From contig JAPTOF010000014.1 in NCBI GenBank assembly GCA_028554755.1, forward strand, positions 6,448,001-6,512,000: DNA of 64,000 nt, read 5' to 3'. The translations under genes were made by a program, and so were the position numbers. Position 1 is the first letter of the stretch, and every line of letters starts with the position of its first letter. Below, piece by piece: positions 54,889 to 64,000 of the stretch. Source of the DNA: Cordia subcordata (lineage: Eukaryota; Streptophyta; Magnoliopsida; Boraginales; Cordiaceae). The notes below the pieces were generated by a model that saw nothing but the letters and a program-made list of their open reading frames with translations, was not told the DNA's origin and searched no databases.

Positions 54889-57010
54889 ATTTTGTAGTCT
54901 TGCTCTTTTGTTCTTTTTTTTTTTTTTTTTTGGTAACAAGAGAAATTCAACTAATTGAGACCTGACTACTAAACTGGCAAACTTCGGGTACATAACATAT
55001 TCTTATATTATGTACTAGTTAAGTTGAGAATACTCAACTCAAAGCAGAGGATTGGAATGCTCTTTTTTGGGGTTTGAAATTAAGAAACAAAATTTCACGT
55101 TTTAGCTAGTTAATGAGTTTGCATAATGAATCCCATAGAGTAGGCGATTTTACGTCCATAATAATTGCAGGTTTTGTGTTATATTTACTTTATCCCAACT
55201 TTACTATGGCTTATATTTGGTTTTTTATTTTTTTATTTTTGGACATGGGAATAAATCTATTCATAAACTCTATTATCGCTTATTTTTGGGGGTTTTTTTT
55301 TAATTTTCAAGATGAGATTAATCTACTCATAATGTCATACGTTTTTCTTTTTCACTTTAACTATTTTTGATTATACCAAGTTCATAATTGACAGTTGTTT
55401 GAGTAAATGTATCTGGACCTTAATTAAACAAAATTATATTAAATTCATTTTAAAGTTAATATGTAATGATGCATCCTGAGCGCATATTGTAGATCAGTTT
55501 AAAACCAACCAATCCATTGTAATGGGAGAACAAGTTTAAACTCGAATTTTTTAATTTATTATTGTTATTATTGAGTAATTATTCGACCACTTGATCTATC
55601 CTAACTCTCGAATACCGTAAGTTTTGTATCAAGACTCAAAAGTCCAAATTTTGCCTTCAAATACTACTAGTACTTTCCAAAAGTTCCAAATTATTACAAG
55701 ATTAATTCCAAATTCTCTTTTGGCTACTCACGTTGGCATCCCTTGAGCAAAAATTTGAAAATCTGTCGGAAGAATTTCAAGTCAATTTCCAGGCTACCGA
55801 GTAAATCAACCATTCATGACCCAAAAATATTGAAATTAAAAAAAAGGAAAAAAAAAAGTCATGCAACAATATAAAAGAATCTTAGCCTCCCCCACGGGTC
55901 AGGAGACTTTGTGATTTATTAGCGGAATAATATATCAACTAGAATATAGTACCATTAATATAATTTATTATTACTATTATTATCATTGGTCATACTCGCA
56001 ACAAGATCTACTTGAGTCAAAATGGTGGATTTATTCGATTTATATTGGTAATTAATCTAGAAGACCGATTTAAAAATTAAGAAAAAAATAACCTCAAATT
56101 GACCTAAAATGGTGCCAGCTATATTTTCTTTTCATATTCCCTCGTCATCTTTCTATAGCACAAGCTTATGGTTTAAGTTATTGTATTATATTGTTAGTCT
56201 TGATTGCGCCTGATTCAATAGCAAGTTAAATATTATGATAATGTGATGTAATATCTTATAACATTAAGACAACTATTAGTATTTTATATGATGGTTTAGA
56301 TTTATTTTCAGAATTTAGAATTCTAAGGAAAATTATTTAGATAGAAGATAATACTTTAATTCATATGCTCAATAAAAAAAGACTTATTTTTTAACAAATT
56401 CAAATATTACCTATAGAATAATGTTAAGATTTCGGTAATTATTGCTTCAGCAAAAAAAAAATCAAAACTAAAATTGTAAAATTTAACCTAAGCTCAACAG
56501 AACTCAAGGAACATTAAACGAATCCGCTTAATGCCAGTTGAGACAGAAATATGTTAGTAAAAGTAATTATAAGAATTTAACTAAAAACTTTGTGTCTCAA
56601 AAAGTTTTAAAAAAAAAAAACCTTAAATAAAATTTGTGAAAAAACCTTATATGTTGGCTTGATGCCTCTAAACATATTGAGCAGCCCCTAAGTTTAGGGT
56701 CAAGTTCGTCTCCATTTTGATAAAATACCCATGTTCCTTTTTGGTTTAAGGTAATTTAGACATTGCCATTGTTTCAATATATCCTTCTTTCCAAAAAAAA
56801 ATTGCCAAAAATTGCCAATGCCTTGATTACAAGGGCCTCCCTATGTTTTTAAACGTTAACCTTCCTAGCAATTAAAAAAAGAAAAAATATTCTTTCATGC
56901 CGTGTAAGAAAGAATCAAAATTTGAAATGACCTTACAAATGCGACTTGATTAACTTGAAGCATGTGCTAAAATGTGTTGCTATACCAAGAAGTTTATGAC
57001 TACTATGATA
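54889..57010. other. Intergenic A+T-rich DNA
   Basis: A poly(T) tract lies at about 54914-54930. The 85-codon hydrophobic frame at 55113-55370 has no start context, splice signals or family resemblance. I see no other feature. Confidence 0.4.
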
Positions 57011-57014
57011 TTAG

Positions 57015-58740
57015 TAATTTCACAATCCGTGCTTTGCACGGGTCGACTTTTCCTTTTTCTTTTTTGAATTATATACTTTATATAATTTTTTATTTATAAA
57101 TCTTTTGCTATTTTTTAGGTTTAATTTACCTCTATTTACATTTGGTTAAATCATATAATATGTACTGTATTGAATACTGGATGTCTTTTTAGTTAGATCT
57201 TTAATGCTTAAATAATACAATATCCTGATAAGCTTTTATCAATTTTGTAGGTAAGTTTGGCATTTTGTAGTAATATATTTTCTTTTAATTTTTTGAGCAA
57301 GTAGTAATATATTTTCACACTTTTTACTTCTTCATTTTGGTGTTTTTTTGGAGCCTTTTTTTTTAATTACTTTACCTATTATTAACTTTATATTATTATT
57401 TGTTAAGATTATAATTTATATGCCGATATATTAAGATCTAGTGATGTTTCTTTTTTCACTTATAATTTGTGTGTAAATAACATGATAATTACAAATCAAC
57501 TTAAATCAAAAAATAATTCAAAAAGTTTTTATATGTATAGGCTTGTGTACGAACCATAACATGTAGTAATATTAAAGAACTAAACTAAAATTAGAATAAC
57601 TAATTGAATACACAAGTAATATATATTTATTAAACAAAATAAAATGAATTGCAAGATATTAAAAGAAAATATTTATAAGAAAGAAAGCAAAAGAATATCA
57701 AATCTAAATTAGAATGGAGGCTTGAGTTAGATTTAATCTCCTTAAAATTTTAACGCACTGTTACGGTATTGACAGCTCCTCTTATAAACCTCCTAAGATA
57801 AATGATTTACCTTTTGTAGATATATCACTCAAACTTTTATAAACCAATGATAAGGATGGTGTTAAAATTCTCTCAACTATGCAAGTTTATAGAATATAAG
57901 AAACACTTTATGTAAAAAAAAAAATTTCATTTATTTTGTATATTTTGAAGTTTTTACAATACTACTATTTATAGATGAAAGAATTAGTAAGGTATAAAGT
58001 CTACCATAAATAAGGCATTTAAAGGTCTTAAAATCCCTTTACATTAACCTTATGGCTTGAAAGTCACCCTAAATATGACACTTCAAGGGACTCATATGCA
58101 TTAACCTCCATAACTAACATAATAGAGAGATCAAAAGTTTCTAAATGAATAATGTTAAAATTGTTATTAATTGATAAAAAAAATTTAGATGAGTTGGCAA
58201 ATAAATGAAAGCTAATGTGGCATATTTTTTCGAGCTACAATTCGTCATAATAAAAAATATAACTATATAAAGTAGAATTATGAATTAATATGTAGTTTAA
58301 AAAACATTTTATATATAAGATGATTGTATTAATTAGAAAAAGGTGATATATATATATATATAAGAAAAAAAATAGATTTTGCTTGAACGGTTGAATTTCT
58401 TTCATGTTGTTTATTACTATAATTGCAATGCCAAGACATGGTGGATAAATGTAATTAGGATGTAGTGCATAAATTAATTAAATTAAATGAGTTTTTTTGG
58501 ACTTTATTACTTTAAGCTCTTTAAAAAGAAATATATAGGGAGTGTATAAATATAATTAAATATCTTGTAATTCTATTGCAATGATGAAATTGGAAAGTGG
58601 TGCATAAATGTAAATAAACAGTATAATTTATAGATTTATAATAATATAATAATATTAAAAATAAAATCTATGATAACTTGGTAAATAGATAGGTGCTGAT
58701 ATGGTACTCTTCTTTGAGCTCCCTTGGATTCAACTTATAT
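57015..58740 (-). mobile_element. Helitron-like 3' end plus copies of the 385-bp unit
   Basis: CCGTGC-TTT-GCACGG at 57027-57041 is a perfect six-bp stem with a three-base loop. About ten bases to its left is TTAG, a decayed CTAG. On the minus strand this is a hairpin followed by a CTRR-like end. Partial copies of the 45741-46128 unit follow at about 58180-58250 and 58453-58738. The left-right limits are uncertain. Confidence 0.4.
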
Positions 58741-59139
58741 ATATACATATATATATATACGTAGATATAGATATAGATTAAAATGAATCTAATATGGTTA
58801 ATCTCGTTGGTGAATTCCTCATCATTAAAAAGAAATTAGAAACGCGTCGTATTATGCTTTCTGTTGTGTACTGCTGGGCTTGTTGGGACTGGTCCATTGT
58901 CTTGTGTGGTGTTGTTTGGGATTGGACCCATTGTTTTGGTTTCTTGGTGTTTGTTGTAATTGTGGTTTGTATTAATGGAACTTCTCTTTTGTCCCAACAA
59001 GGAAAAGAAAATAATTGCATCCTTTGTTCTCTCTGACTGATTTGGTTAGCTTTACCTCTTTGCATATCTTCATTTGTAAATGTACCCACAAATTCCTTTC
59101 TTGGATATTAACCATTAAGCAACCATTACTAAATTAGCT

Positions 59140-59335
59140 AAGAACTTGTTTGGATTGGCCTTTCTTTCTTTTTTTTTTTTATAGAAAACACTTTTTTTTC
59201 TAAAAAAAAACACATACTTTTTGCAATAAATATTTAGTTTGAGTGATAAAAAATAAAAATCTTAATTATAGTTTTTTCAGAAGTTACAAATTAAATATTT
59301 TTGAAAAAAATTAATCCAAACAAGCCCCATATGCG
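59140..59335. mobile_element. AT-rich MITE, GCTTGTTTGGATTGG family
   Basis: The left end AACTTGTTTGGATTGG and right end AATCCAAACAAGCCCC are inverted. The poly(T)/poly(A)-rich body has the TTTTTGCAATAAATATT word seen in the copies at 35681-36118. Confidence 0.65.
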
Positions 59336-59440
59336 TATACGGAGGATGCTAGGATTTACAACTCACATTGTTTGCGAAATTCTTTTAGATAAAAGGATAT
59401 TTTTAAGATATTCTTTGTTTGAAGATCTTTTTACTTTATA

Positions 59441-60492
59441 GGGTAAATTATCCTAGAGGCCACTAAATTATTCAACTAGTCTTGTTTTGACCATCGAACT
59501 ATTTTTGTTTTCAAAAGGATCGTTAATTTTTTAAAATGGTTTCATTTAAGTCATTCCATTAACTTAATAAAATATGGTGAAAACATAAGTACTTGAAAAT
59601 TAAATGACCTGAATATTTTTTATTTTTAGTTTTTAGTTAATTTTTAATCTCTTTTTATTTTTATCTATTTTTTATTATTTTTTTCTTCTCTCCTTCCTCT
59701 CTTTCTTTCTCTTTTTGTTTTTACTTGTTTTACTTTCTTGTTATTATAAGACGATACGTTACAATTACTTTTTTTGTCCTAAATTTTTTAATTTACTTTG
59801 GATAAAAACTAAAAATTATAATAACAATACACTTATTACAATCAGGAGTGGGAACACTCTTGTCATTTCATATGATTCAACTTCTTATTATAAAAGGAAT
59901 TTTTATATCAAATAAATATATTAAATATTTTGAATCAAAAATAATTTTTTTATAACATAATAAGATATTCAAACTTAAATATATCTCGAAGTTAGTAGCA
60001 GAGCCACATTTGTGTGAAAGGGTGTCTTATTTTTTAATAAAAAAATATTACTATTATTTTGATCTTTTTTTTAAAATAAGAGGCCAAATAATATGAAGTG
60101 CATCCCCTCATGACGAGAGTGTTTCCTCTCATGATTGTAACGTGTATATTGTTTTATGAATTTTTGTTTTTAGTCAAAATATAATAAAAAAAATTAGGAC
60201 AACAAAAAAGCTTGTCGTAATTTATTATTTTATGATAACAAAAAAGTAAAACAAGCAAAAATTAAAAGAGAGAAAGGAGAGAGGAAAAAAATAAAAGAAT
60301 AAAAAGATAGAAACAAAAAGAGATTGAAAATAATTTTTTTTATATTTTCACCACAATTTGTTAAGTTTTTCAATAGAATGGTTTTAAATGAGACTATTTT
60401 AAAAAATTAATGGTCCTTTTAAAATTAAAAATAATTCAATGACCTAAATAAGACTAGTTAAATAGTTTAGTGACCTCTGAAATTATTTACCC
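59441..60492. mobile_element. Long-terminal-inverted-repeat element with TA target duplication
   Basis: A 1,052-bp element. GGGTAAATTATCC faces AATTATTTACCC, and the arms share CACTAAA, AACTAGTCTT and GGT/ACC-rich words for about 150 bp, then continue as inverted pyrimidine/purine tracts (about 59630-59755 against 60230-60330). TA flanks both ends, fitting Tc1/mariner-type insertion. There is no coding sequence. Confidence 0.8.
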
Positions 60493-61059
60493 TAATTTAT
60501 AACTAAAAAAGTGTTTTTTACTTTCTAGCACGAACCTTAACTATAGACGAAAATAACCTTGAAAATGGAGTTCAATAAATTAATGGATCAGAAATTACTT
60601 TGGAATTCTCAGAGCCGCAAAAAGGAGAGGAAATAATATGAAGGAGAAAAAGGATATTTTCTCTTTTGTGCACTTTTGTGAGATGAAGTGTGTACATCCC
60701 ACAAAACATAGGATATTTCGAGCAAAAATCGTTATTTTCTTTTACCAAAATCAACTATTTCAATAACTTATGCCTAAAGTAAAGGTTTCATTATTTTAAT
60801 TCCATAAATTATTTATATTTAAAAAGCAAAAGAATAAAAAAGGGCAGTAAACATTCTTTATCGTACACCCACTAATGCAAATCAACCAACATTGATTTAC
60901 TACAAAGCAGGAAAATACGGAACACCTAATATTCACCCAAATGGTGTAAATGGCTAAACTTTTCTACAAATTTTCTGAAATTTTTTGCTAAAAGTTACCA
61001 CCTTTATCAAATCAACATAGAGAAAAAGCACAGCTATATCATGAAACTCTTAGACTTAC

Positions 61060-61102
61060 CTGAATTCAAGAAAGGATCAATACTTTGAAGTATACTAGAC
61101 AC
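61060..61102 (-). other. Orphan 43-bp exon-like segment
   Basis: On the minus strand an acceptor (TTTATGTACAG) and a donor (GTAAGTC) bracket 43 bases with an open frame (VSSILQSIDPFLNS). No partner exon was found on either side, and the peptide is too short to assign. It may be a gene fragment or chance. Confidence 0.2.
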
Positions 61103-62709
61103 CTGTACATAAATAAGCAATGATATAATGAATAATGACAAAAGGATAAGATCAAACATATTTGGACATACGGAAACTAATACACAAATAACTGACATAC
61201 CCCTCGTGCACACAAATATGTTTATTGAGACTAACGGAACATACAGAGAAAGACGATTATACACAAAAAGCAGCATAAACATGCATATAAGTATATTGAA
61301 AAAGAGAATCATATGTAAAAGGAAAACAAAAATGTCATCAATGATTCCAGAAATAATTTGAATTTAAAGATTTGAAAAATGCATAAATGATTTAGAACAT
61401 GGCATAACTTTGGCAACATAATCATGGTGTCCATATTTAATTCAAACTTGTAATTTCGAAAAAGATTTAAATATGACGTTGTGGAAAAATTATAAGAAAA
61501 TTAAGGAAAATTGAATAGCATCTGCGGTGGAGAAAAATATGTTAACATGTAGGGTTTTCACAACTAACCCTTCAATTTATACAGGGGCATTATTGGCATT
61601 ATAAAACTAGAACTCTGAAGCGCAACACATGGCATCATTTCGGTAAAATGGGCTGGTTTATTATTATAAAAATAAATAAATAAATAAAGTATAGATGCAT
61701 ACATAGAGAGAGAAGGGTAAAATAAATGCATGGATAAAAGAGAATGATTGAAATGATAACATGTGATATATATTAAAAAGACATAGTTTTCTTTTATATA
61801 ATACTAGTATTTTGGTACCTGTGCTTTTTACATGCGAAATCTTTTCTAATAATTAAGTGAGAAGTATATATTATTTCTCATTTTATTTTAGAATTAAAAT
61901 AAAAAAATTAGAATCTTTTTAGGTTACTTTGTAAAGGTATGGAATTTCTAAAAATTTTGTCTTTTTTCTTTTTTCTCTTTGTCTTTATTTAATATAAACT
62001 TTGATTTTTCTGTTTCTTAATAGTTTTTTTTGACAACATAATTACTTGTTTTTCTAATTTTCTTTTATTTTCTCTTTATCTAATAAAATCCTCGCTAAAT
62101 ATTATATAAAACTCCAAATATAGATGCAAAATAATGAACTAAAAATACATTATATTTTCAATAATATTTATTGAACCATTATTTTGTCATATTTTGATGG
62201 TATTACTCGGGATTGGTAATTAGGCACTTTTTGTAATTTTTTGCTTTCTCCCTTTCTCTTTTTTTTATTATATTAGTAAATTATTTTGTCAAGTTTGCTT
62301 TATAATTCACTTGATGTGTGATATTTCCCTTTCGTACACTTGAAAATGAATGAATTCTTCACTTTATATGTTACTATTTGTGAGATTATACATTGTAACT
62401 TCTATTATCTCTTATATTAACTTATTAAAAAAAACTATAAATTGAATGAAGTCGAAACCTCAATTTGATTTAGTATCCTCAAGGCTTTATTGCTCGTCAC
62501 AAATGCTATATGACTTCTATAGCAAAAGCCTTCCCAAACACAAGGACCTATTTCTTATAATCGTAGTACAATGAAAGCAAAAACTTGCAAAGTTTCAATA
62601 TTTGAACCCTCTTACTATGTGAAACTACAAATGCTAGAAGTATGCAAAAATTATATGTTCTAACTAATTACATACTTCTTGGTGTGTTGTGTACCTTGCT
62701 AAAAGACCA

Positions 62710-62710
<1 letters not shown>

Positions 62711-62743
<33 letters not shown>
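62711..62743. repeat. TA/TG compound microsatellite
   Basis: (TA)n passes into (TG)n. Confidence 0.85.
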
Positions 62744-63499
62744 TAGAATATATCAAACATTCAATATGACATTTATGGATGAATTCTAAGAGATGTAAAA
62801 CTCCTAAATAATAATACAAGATTATAGAGAAATTCCAAAGGTTTCATAACCCCTTGGAATTCATATCTAGGTTAATAGGGAGGATTTCTCATTCATTTCC
62901 AGTATATATAATAGATTATATATCATATAGATAATAGATTTAGGACTTACTGTGATATAACTTTGGGCGTTATAAATAATTATGTGTAATTAGTTGACTC
63001 ACTGTCCAAACTATATGATGAGGTTTTACAATATTGAAATCATTAGATCTCCCAAGTTCATTGATTTATTAAAAATATTTGTATGTTTTGTAACTTTCTA
63101 TAAAAATTCTTTAAAATTGGTTTGATGTCTGAATTATTTTCTTATGATAACTTGAGAATCTTCACATATTTTATTTAATAAATATTTAAAACTAGAGAAG
63201 AAAATTGGCTACATTATTTGAGTCATATATTATTAAAAATTTAACAATAGAAATTATATTGCATATTTTTTAAATAATTGAAATTGATTTAGATATTCTG
63301 TAACAATGAGAACTAACTTGAGAAAAAACGAAAGAAGAAAATAAAGAAAATTGCAGTAATTGTTTTTTCTATTAATTAGTAATTATTTCATAGATAAATT
63401 AACAAAATGAAGCATAGAAATATGACATGTGACACCTCTTAAAACATGAATATAACTTGCCCTAAGACATTAAAAAGCATGGGGTATAACTTTATAACA

Positions 63500-63500
<1 letters not shown>

Positions 63501-63549
<49 letters not shown>
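63501..63549. repeat. TTA microsatellite
   Basis: About 16 pure TTA repeats. Confidence 0.9.
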
Positions 63550-63552
<3 letters not shown>

Positions 63553-63713
63553 GATTTTTTTTGTTCTCTTTCTTTTCATTTGATTGTATTAATCAACTAT
63601 TTTATCATGTTTAATATGTAGCTTAAATGACATAATAATCTTTTTTATTAATTTTTGAATATTGATGACAATTTTAATTTGCAAATCACAGTTGCAAGCA
63701 TACTCTCTTTTAT

Positions 63714-63851
63714 GAGCTTATGTGATACTTAAATAGGAGCTTATGAAATATTTAAAGAGGAGCTGATGTGGAATCTAAGGAAGAACTTATGTGGTATCCA
63801 AATAAGAACTTATGTGTTATTTAAGGAGGACCTTATGTGCCATTCAAAGAT
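63714..63851. repeat. 23-bp x6 tandem repeat
   Basis: Six units of exactly 23 bp start at 63714, 63737, 63760, 63783, 63806 and 63829. Each begins GAGCTTATGTG or a close variant. Differences are substitutions only. Confidence 0.9.
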
Positions 63852-64000
63852 CTATTAACTTTACTTGAGGTATAACTTTATAAATAAATAAATAATAATA
63901 TAGTATATTATAAATATAGATATAGATAGATAAATATATAGATAATGATGATAATAGTTGTGATTTATCAAATGCAAAAGGGTAAAAGCTAAATAAAACC

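Larger units (their letters stand above)
60493..63713. other. Intergenic A+T-rich DNA with microsatellites
   Basis: No gene is recognised. An isolated exon-like segment is noted at 61060-61102 (-). A CTAG plus CCTGTGC word at 61804-61823 resembles the Helitron-like end at 45666. AAAT repeats occur near 61668-61688. Confidence 0.4.

Noticed and set aside
55113..55370. 85-codon hydrophobic frame
   Set aside because: A+T-rich DNA readily gives Phe/Leu/Ile-rich frames; no exon structure or homology is visible.
58778..59089. Overlapping frames of 80 and 103 codons on opposite strands
   Set aside because: No family resemblance, no splice context, and flanked by mobile elements; coding status cannot be supported.

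Overview
This is plant nuclear DNA, almost certainly from a eudicot: spliced genes with GT-AG introns, A+T-rich intergenic DNA, many non-autonomous transposons, and an old caulimovirid (plant pararetrovirus) insertion. The diacylglycerol acyltransferase resembles asterid enzymes, but I cannot name the species.

Three host genes are well supported. At 2877-11110 (+) lie exons 2-16 of DGAT1, the ER enzyme that makes triacylglycerol; exon 1 is not visible and probably lies left of the window. At 13024-19916 (-) is a complete 14-exon casein kinase 1-like (CKL) gene of about 469 aa. At 39749-42421 (-) is an 8-exon IQM-family calmodulin-binding protein of about 517 aa. A broken, intron-containing partial copy of the CKL gene sits at about 38000-38830 (-).

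The most unusual region is 20659-32467. An 11.6-kb insert carrying an endogenous pararetrovirus is bracketed by two identical 117-bp direct repeats of local DNA. Inside are, in order, a 2.3-kb purine-rich stretch of unknown origin, a first viral promoter/leader, an initiator-Met tRNA primer site, ORF1, movement protein, coat protein-protease-reverse transcriptase-RNase H, a Gly/Arg-rich ORF, a last large ORF, and a second diverged promoter/leader that ends where the primer site would begin. Several genes are broken by frame shifts, a stop codon and a deletion, so the copy is defective as it stands.

The remainder (about 32.5-39.7 kb and 42.5-64 kb) has no convincing gene. It is a mosaic of small mobile elements: a CACTA-type element with target-site duplication, three long-terminal-inverted-repeat elements, a MITE family carrying an internal 42-bp array in two copies, Helitron-like ends, AT-rich MITEs, a minisatellite whose units can fold into hairpins, an AC/GT inverted repeat, and several short tandem arrays and microsatellites.
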